From: Dictyostelium firmibasis
Lineage: Eukaryota; Evosea; Eumycetozoa; Dictyosteliales; Dictyosteliaceae
Assembly (NCBI GenBank): GCA_036169595.1
Contig: CM069765.1
Coordinates: 4,297,501-4,361,500 of the forward strand
DNA: 64,000 bases
Direction of reading: 5' to 3'
Both the position numbers and the translations under genes were made by a program. The notes beneath the pieces were generated by a model. The model saw only the letters and a list, made by a program, of their open reading frames with translations. It was not told where the DNA came from and did not search any database. This document shows positions 1 through 12,670 of the stretch, piece by piece. Every line of letters begins with the position of its first letter. Within the stretch, counting starts at the first letter, position 1.

Positions 1-588
1 AAAAAATAAAATAAAATAAATAAAAAAAAAAAAATAATAATAAAAATAAAAATAGATTTAAACGAGGTTTAAAATAATAATAATAATTAGAGTGTTACAT
101 TATTATAAAAGAATATTATAAAATATTTATATATCTGTTTGATTCTATTTATAAAAATAATTGTAAAAAAATTATGAATATATAAATTTTAAATACTAAA
201 AATAAAACTCACACTCTCACATAATTATGCTTCCTTTTATTTTTCAATCATTTACTATTAATAGTATTGTTGGTGGTGAGAGGGGGGGGGGAAGGGGGGA
301 AGGGGGTGAAAAAAATAAAATAAAAAAACTAAAAAAAATAAAAAGAAAATAAAAAAGTTTATATATGTATTTTTTTTTAATAATCAGAATCTTTGTTTAA
401 ACAAAATTTAAAAAAAAAAAAAAAAACCGTTGACATTTAGTGGTGTTTTGATTATTTGAATTGTTTTTTTTTTGTACATTGTATAAAAAAAAAAAAAAAA
501 TTTAATAATTTTAATTATTATTGTTTTTTTTTTTTTTTTTATTGAATTTATTATTAATTAATTTAATGAAAATAAATATTAATTTAAT
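1..588. other. Intergenic, AT-rich, no gene seen
   Basis: Downstream flank of the C2-domain gene, made mostly of A and T runs. No open frame of coding character on either strand. The one departure from the A/T background is a G-rich tract near 271-307, listed separately. Confidence 0.7.
271..307 (+). repeat. G-rich tract (G10, G6, G5 separated by AA)
   Basis: Three G runs at 282-291, 294-299 and 302-306 follow a GGTGGTGAG segment, in a region that is otherwise nearly G-free. The long run can supply two tracts, so an intramolecular G-quadruplex on the plus strand is conceivable. No gene overlaps it. Confidence 0.8.
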
Positions 589-919
589 TTAATTTCTTTC
601 AATTTTAATTCTAACTGTACCTTTAACACAATTTTTGTCATCTTCAAATTTAATAAGTTCATCAAAAATACCAGATCTTACACGACCCATATTAATGACT
701 TGACGACCAATGAAATCATTTTTTAAAAGGTCTTCATCATAAAGTTCAACTATTAAATCATTGACATAATCTTTTACCTTGATTTTACCATATTCATTCC
801 ATGCTGGAGTAAGGGTTGCTTTCTTTACTGTACTTTTGAATAAAACTTTTGAATGTGAACCATCTGTTTCAATTGCTTTTACCTGAACAAAAGGATCAGC
901 TTTTCCTATTAATTTTAAG

Positions 920-960
<41 letters not shown>

Positions 961-1112
961 AATTAGTTGTTAAAATATAATTATATTTTCAATTGGGGGG
1001 GGCAGTTAAAAATATAATCCCAATAATAAATACCATTTAAATCTTGTGCTTCATAAACTTGACCTTGGTAGAGTCCAAATTTAAATTCTTGTTTTGGTTG
1101 ATCTTTGCCCAT
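589..1112 (-). CDS. Small single C2-domain protein
   Basis: Two exons on the minus strand, 1112-1034 and 905-589, joined phase 1 across a GTATTT...TAG intron, give a 131-residue protein ending in TAA. The whole protein is one C2 domain. It starts with a short strand and VYEAQDLNGKADPFVQV, where the Asp of ADPF is a typical calcium ligand. It ends with LYDEDLLKNDFIGRQVI, which carries the acidic loop-3 residues. By family knowledge such domains bind acidic phospholipids in a calcium-dependent way. There is no signal peptide or membrane segment, so a cytosolic protein is expected. The intron holds a run of G (near 995-1003). The specific partner or role is unknown. Confidence 0.85.
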
Positions 1113-1486
1113 GTTATTTTTTTTTTTTTTTTTCCTAATATAAACTTAAAATGTGAAAGTATGTCGATTTTTTTTTTTTTAAATGTTATCAAAAAAAAAA
1201 TAAAAAAAGATAGAAAAAAATTTAAAAAAAAATTCAAAAAAAAAAAAATTTTAAATATAAAAAAATAAATTAAGATATTTATTTTCTTTGAAAGTTTTTG
1301 TTCCACTGTTATTTGTTAAGTCTCAAAGTCACCAATATTTGTTTTAATCAAAGGTTATTTGAATAAATAAAAAATTGATTTGAGAAAAAAAAAGATTGAA
1401 TAAATATGAAATAAAAAAATAAAAATGAAATTTGTGTAAAATCGTTTTTAATTGTTTTTTTTTTTTTTTTTTTAATTTTATTTAAT
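1113..1486. other. Intergenic between C2 gene and gnd
   Basis: About 370 bases holding the 5' flank of the C2 gene and the 3' flank of gnd, both minus strand. It contains A/T homopolymers and a short mixed-sequence stretch around 1290-1370. No gene seen. Confidence 0.6.
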
Positions 1487-2968
1487 TTAAATACTATAAG
1501 TGGTCGAGTGAGTTGAACCACCTCTACCTGTCCAATTTACATGTACTGGGGCTCCTTTTGGATCATCAAGTAATTGGAAGGTGTGAGCACCAAAGTAATC
1601 TCTTTGTGCTTGAACGAGATTGGCAGAAAGTTTAGCGCAACGATAGCTGTCATAGTAAGAGAGAGCAGAGGTGAAAGCTGGAGTTGGGATACCATGGAGA
1701 ACAGAGATAGAGGCAACTTGTCTCCAACCATCTTGAGAGGCAGCTAATTTATCTCTGAACCAACAATCAGTTAAAAGATTGTCAAGTTGTGGGTCCTTTT
1801 CAAAGGCACTCTTAATCTCACCGAGGAAGGTTGAACGAATGATACAACCACCTCTCCATAAGAGGGCAATGTTACCATAGTTGAGATTCCATTTATATTC
1901 TTTGGCAGCAGCTTTCATCATGGTGAAACCTTGAGCGTATGAAACCAATTTAGAGGCGAATAAAGCTTGTCTGACAGCCTCGATAACTTGTTCTCTATCA
2001 CCAGTGAATTTCTTGTGAGCTTCGGTTGGGTTTGGACCAGCGAGAATGGTTGAAGCTTTAACTCTTTCCTCTTTGAATGAGGAGACACATCTGGCGAAAA
2101 CACTTTCAGCCACTAAAGTCAATGGAATACCAACGTCCAAAGCGTTGATGGCTGTCCATTTACCAGTACCTTTTTGACCAGCAGAATCTAAAATAGTATC
2201 GACGACGTAAACATTTGAATTTTTTTCATCCTTTTTACCGAAAATATCGGCGGTGATTTCAATTAAATAACTGTCGAGATCACCAGTGTTCCATTTGGCA
2301 AAGGTTTTTTGTAATTCGTCATTGTTGAGACCGAGATAATGTTTAAGGATGAAATAAGCCTCACTGATTAATTGCATATCACCATATTCGATACCATTGT
2401 GTACCATTTTAACGTAATGACCAGCACCACCATCACCAACCCAATCACAACATGGTTGATCACCTGGTTGAACTTTGGCAGAGATTGCTTGGAAGATTGG
2501 TTTAACATGTTCCCATGCTTTTGGATTACCACCTGGCATGATTGATGGACCATGGAGGGCACCTTCCTCACCACCTGAAACACCAGTACCGATGAAGAGA
2601 ATTCCCTTGGTATCTAAATCTTTAGTACGACGATCAGAGTCAGTGTATAATGAGTTACCACCATCGATAATAATGTCACCTTTCTCTAACAATGGTAATA
2701 AGAGTTGAATGAAATGATCAACTACTTCACCTGCCTTAACCATCAACATTACTCTACGTGGAGTCTTTAATGATTGAACTAATGTTTCCAATGAATGACA
2801 ACCAATAAACTTCTTTCCTTTGCCTCTACCTTGTACAAACTCATCAACTTTGGATGTGGTTCTGTTATATACTGAGCATGTGAATCCACGACTTTCCATA
2901 TTTAATACTAAATTTTCACCCATAACGGCTAAACCAATTAAACCAATATCACCTTTAGCTTCTGTCAT
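1487..2968 (-). CDS. gnd: 6-phosphogluconate dehydrogenase, decarboxylating
   Basis: Single-exon 493-residue enzyme of the oxidative pentose phosphate pathway. It converts 6-phosphogluconate and NADP+ to ribulose 5-phosphate, CO2 and NADPH in the cytosol. The N-terminal Rossmann motif is IGLIGLAVMGENL, followed by VYNRT, whose Asn-Arg-Thr is typical of NADP specificity. The family signature GAGHYVKMVHNGIEYGD carries the catalytic Lys and the His-Asn-x-x-Glu substrate residues. The length equals the usual family length. I chose the start at 2968 (MTEAKGDIG). The frame stays open upstream for 28 codons, but that part is Lys/Ile/Phe-rich untranslated-looking sequence and lacks homology. The stop is TAA and there is no peroxisomal or mitochondrial signal. 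Confidence 0.97.
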   Translation of the reverse strand: MTEAKGDIGLIGLAVMGENLVLNMESRGFTCSVYNRTTSKVDEFVQGRGKGKKFIGCHSLETLVQSLKTPRRVMLMVKAGEVVDHFIQLLLPLLEKGDIIIDGGNSLYTDSDRRTKDLDTKGILFIGTGVSGGEEGALHGPSIMPGGNPKAWEHVKPIFQAISAKVQPGDQPCCDWVGDGGAGHYVKMVHNGIEYGDMQLISEAYFILKHYLGLNNDELQKTFAKWNTGDLDSYLIEITADIFGKKDEKNSNVYVVDTILDSAGQKGTGKWTAINALDVGIPLTLVAESVFARCVSSFKEERVKASTILAGPNPTEAHKKFTGDREQVIEAVRQALFASKLVSYAQGFTMMKAAAKEYKWNLNYGNIALLWRGGCIIRSTFLGEIKSAFEKDPQLDNLLTDCWFRDKLAASQDGWRQVASISVLHGIPTPAFTSALSYYDSYRCAKLSANLVQAQRDYFGAHTFQLLDDPKGAPVHVNWTGRGGSTHSTTYSI

Positions 2969-6191
<3,223 letters not shown>

Positions 6192-6408
6192 TTTGCATTT
6201 TTATCCAAAAAAAAAAAAAACAGAAAAAAAAAATACCTCATTTATACATTGTACAAAATTGATATATACCTTATTTATTTATAACATATATTTTTGTTAT
6301 TTGTTTTTTTAAAAATAATTTAAATAGTTATTAATAATAATAATAATAAGAATAATTATAAAAGTTATAATTATTGATATTATATCAACCTAAAAAAAAA
6401 AAAAAAAA

Positions 6409-6416
6409 ACCCATAA
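6409..6416 (+). promoter_or_regulatory. DUSE-like upstream element
   Basis: ACCCATAA matches the Dictyostelium upstream sequence element consensus (A/T)CCCA(C/T)AA, which is known about 60 bases upstream of many small RNA genes. Mixed sequence begins 59 bases downstream. An eight-base match can arise by chance. Confidence 0.35.
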
Positions 6417-6474
6417 AAAGACATTTTCAAATCTTTGTTTTTTTTTTTTAAAAAAATATTAAAATAAAAAAAAA

Positions 6475-6640
6475 GTGATGAACACTATTTTCTCTTACGT
6501 TGATATATTTTTGAGGTGAAAAAAAAAAGATATTTTTTTGGATGAAATTTTTTTTTTTTCAAATTATTTTTGTATTTTCTTAAAAAATTGACTTTCAATT
6601 GGTTATCATTGCTCGATATTAATGTCTTAATTTTTTTTTT
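6475..6640 (+). ncRNA. Candidate small non-coding RNA (weak)
   Basis: The region opens with GTGATGA, a good C-box (RUGAUGA), at the spacing from the DUSE-like element expected for a transcript start. Mixed-sequence stretches follow at 6477-6520 and 6585-6630. The second contains a 6 bp hairpin. I do not find a clear CUGA D box, so a C/D snoRNA is not established and the 3' end is a guess. Confidence 0.2.
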
Positions 6641-6755
6641 TTTTTTTTTTGTGCTTAAATAAAAAATAAAAATAAAATACAAAAAAGGAAAAACTTAACA
6701 AAAAAAAATAAAAAAAAAAATAAAAAAAAAAAAAAATAAAGATTTATTTTAAAAG

Positions 6756-8414
6756 ATGTTTAAATATACAGAAGAGGAAAATATTTTTTATTCATCATAT
6801 TCTATAAATGGAAAATGTATTAAAGATTTGAGTAATACACAAATAATTGAACAAATTAGGAAAAGAGATTCATCATTTACAGGTTATAAATTAAATAAAA
6901 TACCATTGTTAAATACCTTGGTAAAATTACTTGATGAAGAGAATCAAAGAACAAAGATACCAACAAGAAATGGTAAATTGGGTGTCTCTAGTGCAGATAA
7001 ATATCAAACACCATCTAAAAAAAGAACTAATGAATCTGAAATTAATGAAGCTTCCAATAAGAAACGTAATACTGGTGTTAAGGAACACAATGATGTTGAA
7101 AATCAACCCAAAGAGGAAGAAAAAGAAGAAAATGAAGAAAAAGTAGAAGAAAAAGAAGAAAAAAAAGAAGAAGAAAAAGAAGAAGAAAAAGAAGAAGAAA
7201 AAGAAGAAGAAAAAGAAGAAGAAAAAGAAGAAAAAGAAGAAGAAAAAGTAAAAGAGGCGGAAAAAGAAGAAGATGATGAAGAAGAAGAGGATCAAAAACA
7301 AGGTAAATTTAAATTGTCAAAAGAAATTGATCGATTGAATATTGAAGAATTAGAATCAATTTTAAATTCTAAAAAATTAAAACAGGAGTTGGATATTAAA
7401 AATAAAGAAATTCATTCATTAACAAGTAAAGTTAAAGAACTTGAGAAAGTTGCAAATAGTCCAGAAGCAAAATTAAACCACAATAACACAAAAACTTCAG
7501 TAAAATCCACTACATCAACTAACAACTCAACCAATGGTTCCCTACCAAAAAGATCATCAATTTCAACACAATTCCCACCATTAATAGTCACACCTGATGA
7601 TTTAAATAGTAATTTTGCATTAAAGTTATTTAATAAAGTTAATAAAGGTTTTAATTTCAACAAAGTAACACATAAATTGGCAAGTAGTGGTATGGATATT
7701 GATATCATTCAAAAGCTTCAAAGGGAGTTTATTAAATTCATAGTCCTCAAAGTATTAGACAATGATTATGATATTAGACAGCCATCAAAGTTAGCACCAC
7801 CTCCATTGATTCACAAATTTTGGAAAACTCTTTGTTTAGATACTTTTGGTTACACTCAATTCCTAAAGGTGTTGGGAATTAATGTCCATCATAGATACAA
7901 TGAAAATGAGGATAGATTACATTACATTAGAACAAGAGATTTATATAGAGATTATTTCCCAAATTCAACCGCAGAATTGGATCATAAAAATGTTTTAGAA
8001 AATGTTAGTTGTTGGCCGTGGGATTATTTAATGCCAAATACACCACCATCGTCAAAATCAAAATTAAATCAAATATCACCATCATCTTCATCTTCATCTT
8101 CATCTTCATCTTCATCTTCATCTTCATCTTCATCTTCATCTTCATCTTCATCTTCATCTTCATCTTCACCACCAAAGGGAAAACCAATGACTCTTAAAAT
8201 TAGAGACCAACAAGGCAACATTCTAAGCTTTAGAATGGCTCAACATGCACAACTATATAATCTCTTTGATATCTATGCAACTAAAACAAAATCAGACACC
8301 GATGATCATATTTTAATGTATGCTGGTCAAGAGATGAAAAGAGATAAAACTCTTAGTTTTTATAACTTTAAAGAAAATGATACTATCTATTCATCTAATA
8401 TTGGAAAAAATTAA
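6756..8414 (+). CDS. Ubiquitin-like protein with WHxHxLDT-type (GRDP-like) domain
   Basis: Single exon, 552 residues, TAA stop. Residues 1-70 form a helical N-terminus (LSNTQIIEQIRKRD...) that loosely recalls a SAP-type fold. Residues 115-185 are a Glu/Lys-rich charged tract, followed by a coiled coil to about 230. Residues 285-430 contain LAPPPLIHKFWKTLCLDTF and a downstream HH. This resembles the P-L-V-D-x-V-W-H-x-H-I-L-D-T signature of glycine-rich-domain (GRDP) proteins, although the paired His residues of the signature are missing. A poly-Ser stretch, encoded by a TCATCT hexamer repeat, then leads to a C-terminal ubiquitin/SUMO-like domain (PMTLKIRDQQGNILSF ... MYAGQEMKRDKTLSFY). There is no terminal Gly-Gly, so it is probably a fixed domain rather than a conjugated modifier. 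The function is unknown. Domain assignments are by eye. Confidence 0.85.
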   Translation: MFKYTEEENIFYSSYSINGKCIKDLSNTQIIEQIRKRDSSFTGYKLNKIPLLNTLVKLLDEENQRTKIPTRNGKLGVSSADKYQTPSKKRTNESEINEASNKKRNTGVKEHNDVENQPKEEEKEENEEKVEEKEEKKEEEKEEEKEEEKEEEKEEEKEEKEEEKVKEAEKEEDDEEEEDQKQGKFKLSKEIDRLNIEELESILNSKKLKQELDIKNKEIHSLTSKVKELEKVANSPEAKLNHNNTKTSVKSTTSTNNSTNGSLPKRSSISTQFPPLIVTPDDLNSNFALKLFNKVNKGFNFNKVTHKLASSGMDIDIIQKLQREFIKFIVLKVLDNDYDIRQPSKLAPPPLIHKFWKTLCLDTFGYTQFLKVLGINVHHRYNENEDRLHYIRTRDLYRDYFPNSTAELDHKNVLENVSCWPWDYLMPNTPPSSKSKLNQISPSSSSSSSSSSSSSSSSSSSSSSSSSSSSSPPKGKPMTLKIRDQQGNILSFRMAQHAQLYNLFDIYATKTKSDTDDHILMYAGQEMKRDKTLSFYNFKENDTIYSSNIGKN

Positions 8415-8456
8415 GTTTCGATAAATCTTTCTTATGGATTTTATATTGATCAATTT

Positions 8457-8487
<31 letters not shown>

Positions 8488-8612
8488 TTGCAAATTATTA
8501 AATTTTTTTCTTTTTTGTTTATTATTAAAACATTTAAAAATATAATAAAGAGAGCACAAATTATTATTCTATATAACACATATGATGAGTCATTTTGAAA
8601 AAGTTTATTGTT

Positions 8613-8836
8613 TTATGATAAATTTGGTGGTGGTTGTGGTGGTTGTAATGGTTGTGATTGTTCAGTTTTATGGATTGTATTCATTGTAAATGATAGTTTT
8701 AATACATTTCCAGAAATCTTATGATTGTTTAAATCCATTAATGCTTCGGTGGCAGATCTAGCGTCAGAAAATTCTAAAAGCCCCATTAATTTTGTACTTT
8801 CACTAATATAGATAAATAAATATTGAATTAGTATTG

Positions 8837-8872
<36 letters not shown>

Positions 8873-10303
8873 GCACTTACGGTTTAGTTGGAAAGAATTT
8901 ACAATGAGTTGGGGCATGGGTACCAAAGTTTGTAAATTCATCGATCAATTGTTTTTCAGTAAAGGCAAGTGGAACATTTAAAAAGTGAAGGGTTGGAGAG
9001 GGTTTATATGCATTTTTTCCATATGGTTGGCTATTTAAAAATCGATTTAGTGTTGATTTCGAATAATCTTTATATTTAAAATTTAAAATTATGGTTAGTT
9101 TTTAAAAAAATACTGGTAGAATAAAAAAAAGAAATAATAGAAATTTACCTCTAGTTTTTTCAGACTCCACAATGTATTGATATTTTGTATGGAATACACC
9201 AATTTTTTGACCATAAATAAAAGAATGGTTTAAACATTGAATTGCAATTTCAGCTTGAACACTATCACCCATTTGAACCATTGCACTACCTTTGGTATTG
9301 TGAAGCATTTTAATTTTAACAACATTTCCATAGAGACAAAATAGATTAAATAATTTATCGGTATCCAAAGTCTCTGGTAATCTATTGACCAAGATTACTG
9401 GTTGGTTGAGTGATTCTTGACCACCAATATTATACATATATGATGACATTGCTGATTGTGGATACATCATTGATTTATCGGGGCCCATTGGACCACCCCC
9501 ACCAACACTAGAGAATGGTGAATGATGACCACTCATACCACCATGATGTGGTGGTGGAATGTTTGAAAATGGATTTCCCATTGGGCCACTTTGTGTTGGG
9601 ATTCCATAGGGTGATAATGATGCCATTTGTTGTTGCTGCATTTGGTAAAACTCTGCTGTGTAATCTGCTGTCTTTTCATCATTTTGTTTTACATTCAATT
9701 TTGAAACACGAGCAAATTCAATTTGTAATTTACAACTACCAGTATAAATATCCTGTCCATTTAATGATTCTTTTGCTGCCCATGCTGAATATGGAGAATC
9801 AAATCTTTTTTTTTTATTTAAAATAATAATAAAAATATAAGTAATTAATCCAAAAATAAACAAAAAAAATTTTAAAAGAAAAAAATAAAACCCACTCTAT
9901 AAATGTTTGTAAACCACTCTTTTTTTGAAAGATAACAATTCTTAATACTCTTCCATATGGAGACATAATGGTATGTAATGTATTGGTGGTTATCGGAAAT
10001 ATTGGATTTAAAATTGTGCATAATATTATATTTTGACTAGCTGTTTGTGCTGTTGGTTGATTCTTTTTCGAGTTATTTAAGTGTTGACTTTTAGAATATG
10101 CAAATAAAATCTAAAAATAATTAAAAAAGGTAAGTAATCAATTTGACATAGCTCATAATTATTATTTTATTTTATTTATTATTTATTATTATTCATTATT
10201 TATTATCCATTATTCATTATTCATTATTCATTATTCATTATTCATTTTTTATTTTTATTTTTATTTTTATTTTTATTTTATATAACTAGCATACAGTCAG
10301 GTG

Positions 10304-10340
<37 letters not shown>

Positions 10341-11136
10341 AAAAAAAAATATGTATTTAATGTGGTACCTTTTGATTATGTAGTATGAATGGTTTTGTTA
10401 AAGAACGTGAAATAATGCTTGTAGATGTTTGAATTGAATCCATTTCAATCAATGCTTGTCCCATTCTCATTAAACATACTATAAGCAGTGATGTAAAGTA
10501 TGATGGTGTTTGTTGATTTTGTTGTTTGGAGCGAACATTATTTGAGTAGTAGAAGTAGTAGAGTAGTATGATGATATGGTTGGATAATTTCATATGAAAT
10601 GTGTATGGTATACATAACATGAAAAGAGATGTTGTTTCAATTTGATTTGAGTTAAGTTTATTTGGATTTTATTTGTTTAAATTTGTGTATGATATTTTAA
10701 AAAGGGGATAATATATAAAAATGATGTGGTTAATATGGATGAGTGAAACAAAGAGAGAAGAAGAAAAAAAAAAAAATAATAAAAAAAAAAGAAACAGTAA
10801 AAACAAAGCGAGTTTTGTTTTGTTTGTGATGAGGAGAGTCTTACCTGCTTCAATCTTTCCAAAAGGTGATAATAATGCATGTATGTCTGCATCTGTTACT
10901 GAATAAGGAAGTCCTCTACAATGAATAACTGGACTTGGTTCACTACTCAAATTTTAGCTTTTATTAGTAGAATAGACCAATTATTATTATTAGTTATTAA
11001 AAAGATAAGAAAATAATTACATTGATTTATCTATTTCATTTTCACTTTCAAGTTTTAATCGTTTTGGATCATTATTTTCCCCATATGATCCCAATTGATC
11101 TGTTGAATTATCGTACTCTCTTTTCTTTAAATCCAT
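8613..11136 (-). CDS. PTB/hnRNP L-like RNA-binding protein, four RRMs
   Basis: Seven exons on the minus strand: 11136-11021, about 10942-10845, 10478-10369, 10110-9896, 9804-9149, 9067-8881 and 8802-8613. All phases agree and give 523 residues, close to the usual PTB length. The N-terminus is basic (MDLKKREYD..., DPKRLKLE), a possible nuclear signal. RRM1 begins VIHCRGLPYSVTDADIHALL and ends MRMGQALIEMDS. RRM2 covers the ILCTILNPIFPI region and GLQTFIEFDSPYSAW. A Gly/Pro/Met linker precedes RRM3 (VILVNRLPETLDTDKLFNLF). RRM4 holds LHFLNVPLAFTEKQLIDEF and LMGLLEFSDARSA. The order matches polypyrimidine-tract-binding proteins, which regulate splicing in the nucleus. The exon 2 acceptor (GAG or TAG) is uncertain by one codon, and the exon 4 donor (GTGGGT) is atypical. 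Confidence 0.92.
10187..10283. repeat. ATTATTC heptamer / ATTTTT hexamer repeats in PTB intron
   Basis: Tandem TATTCAT-type heptamers followed by ATTTTT hexamers fill the intron between PTB-like exons 3 and 4. Confidence 0.8.
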
Positions 11137-11208
11137 TTATACTTTGTAAAAAGGCACAATGCGCGCTTTGTGTGGAAAAAATTGAAATGCAATTTAAAAT
11201 TATAAATG

Positions 11209-11244
<36 letters not shown>

Positions 11245-11481
11245 TAAAAAAAAAAAAAATTAAAAAAAAAAAAAAAAAAAAAAATTAAAAAATAAAAAGA
11301 TTAAAGAATTTCATAATTTTTTATTTTTTTTTTTTTTTTTGAAAATAAATTTTTTATTATTTATTTTTAATTCAAATAAATATATATTTAATTTGTGGAA
11401 AAAAAAAAAACAAAAAAACAAAAAAATTTTATTTTTTTAATTTCAGTTTTGTAAAATAGGTACAAGTACTAAAAAAAAAAA
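11137..11481. other. Divergent promoter region, PTB-like / PNPO
   Basis: About 345 bases between divergent genes. Apart from a short mixed stretch with GCGCGC near 11160, it is A/T homopolymers. No gene seen. Confidence 0.6.
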
Positions 11482-12159
11482 ATGTCAACAAATTTAATTA
11501 ATGAGGAATTAAAAAATGAAGATATAGTTTCAGAAATGAGAAAAGATTATAGAATGGGTGAATTAAAAGAGGAAGGATTATTAGAATCACCATTTAAAAT
11601 GTTTGATATGTGGTTAACAAAAGAGATTGAATTGAATAACGAAGGTAGTGAACCAAATGCATTTACTTTGGCAACATGTTCAATTGATAAGAGACCATCG
11701 GCAAGAGTTGTATTATTAAAACATTTTGACCACCATGGATTCGTATTTTACACTAATTACAATAGTAGAAAAAGTAAAGAGTTAACAGAGAATCCATTTG
11801 CATCAATGACATTCCTTTGGACACAAAAACAAGTTAGAATTGAGGGCACCGTTGAAAAAATTGATCGTTTGGAAAGTGAAAAATATTTTAAAACTCGTCC
11901 ACGTGGTTCACAAATTGGTGCATGGGTATCAGAGTTTCAATCATCAGAAGTTAGTTTGGAACATTTAAAGCAAAAAACAATTGAAATGGAAAAGAAATTC
12001 CAAGATCAAGAAGTACCATTACCACCATTTTGGGGTGGCTGGAGAATAAAACCTTATGCTTTTGAATTTTGGCAAGGTAAAAGTGGTAGAATTCATGATA
12101 GATTTAAATATACTCCAAATGATTCTAATGGTTGGATTACAAAAAGACTATCACCATAA
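11482..12159 (+). CDS. Pyridoxamine/pyridoxine 5'-phosphate oxidase (PNPO/PdxH)
   Basis: Single exon, 225 residues, TAA stop, the usual length of this family. FMN-dependent oxidase making pyridoxal 5'-phosphate from the pyridoxine or pyridoxamine phosphates, in vitamin B6 metabolism and salvage. MRKDYRMGELKEEGLLESPF is the conserved N-terminal substrate segment. RPSARVVLLKHFDHHGFVFY and NYNSRKSKEL contain the FMN phosphate contacts. QVRIEGTVEKI, RPRGSQIGAWVSEFQS and the C-terminal FWQGKSGRIHDR (the RxHDR signature that binds substrate phosphate) are all present. There is no targeting signal, so it is cytosolic. It converges on the TIG-domain gene with only 119 bases between stops. Confidence 0.97.
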   Translation: MSTNLINEELKNEDIVSEMRKDYRMGELKEEGLLESPFKMFDMWLTKEIELNNEGSEPNAFTLATCSIDKRPSARVVLLKHFDHHGFVFYTNYNSRKSKELTENPFASMTFLWTQKQVRIEGTVEKIDRLESEKYFKTRPRGSQIGAWVSEFQSSEVSLEHLKQKTIEMEKKFQDQEVPLPPFWGGWRIKPYAFEFWQGKSGRIHDRFKYTPNDSNGWITKRLSP

Positions 12160-12278
12160 AAAAAAAAACCTACAATATAATAATCATTTAAAGCCATCCA
12201 AATATTTAATTTTTTATAGTTTTTTTTTAAAATTTTATTTTATTATTTTTTTTTTAATTATTATTTTATATTATATTT

Positions 12279-12598
12279 TTAAGGTATATAATTGAACATA
12301 ACGTTTGATTCACTACATTGACTTCCATCATTTGAAACTTTAATGCAAACGTTTGAAGATTGATTAGCTACATTGGGAGGTACCTGACAAATGATAGTAC
12401 CTTGTTCATAAAAAGTAGCAATTACACTTATTGATCCAAAAAATACTTTTAGATCACCAGTATTTGAAAAGTTTGAACCTAGAATTACAACTCTTGTACC
12501 AGGTTTTGCTGATGCTGGAATAATTTCACTAACTGTTGGTGGAAATGGTACTATATAAAAAAAAGAAAAATTAGTATATGCACTCACTTTTATGAAAC

Positions 12599-12670
<72 letters not shown>

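Larger units (their letters stand above)
6192..6755. other. Intergenic with possible small-RNA promoter
   Basis: About 560 bases between two plus-strand genes. Besides A/T runs it contains a DUSE-like octamer at 6409-6416 and, 59 bases after it, a C-box-like GTGATGA, followed by mixed sequence to about 6635 with a small hairpin (AATTGA/TCAATT). See the separate entries. Confidence 0.5.

Noticed and set aside
1037-1306. Open frame of 89 codons on the minus strand over the C2 gene start
   Set aside because: Lys/Phe/Ile-only composition; the region is explained by exon 1 of the C2 gene and its upstream homopolymers.
6927-7301. Poly-Phe frame opposite the ubiquitin-like gene
   Set aside because: Reverse complement of the Glu/Lys-coding tract.
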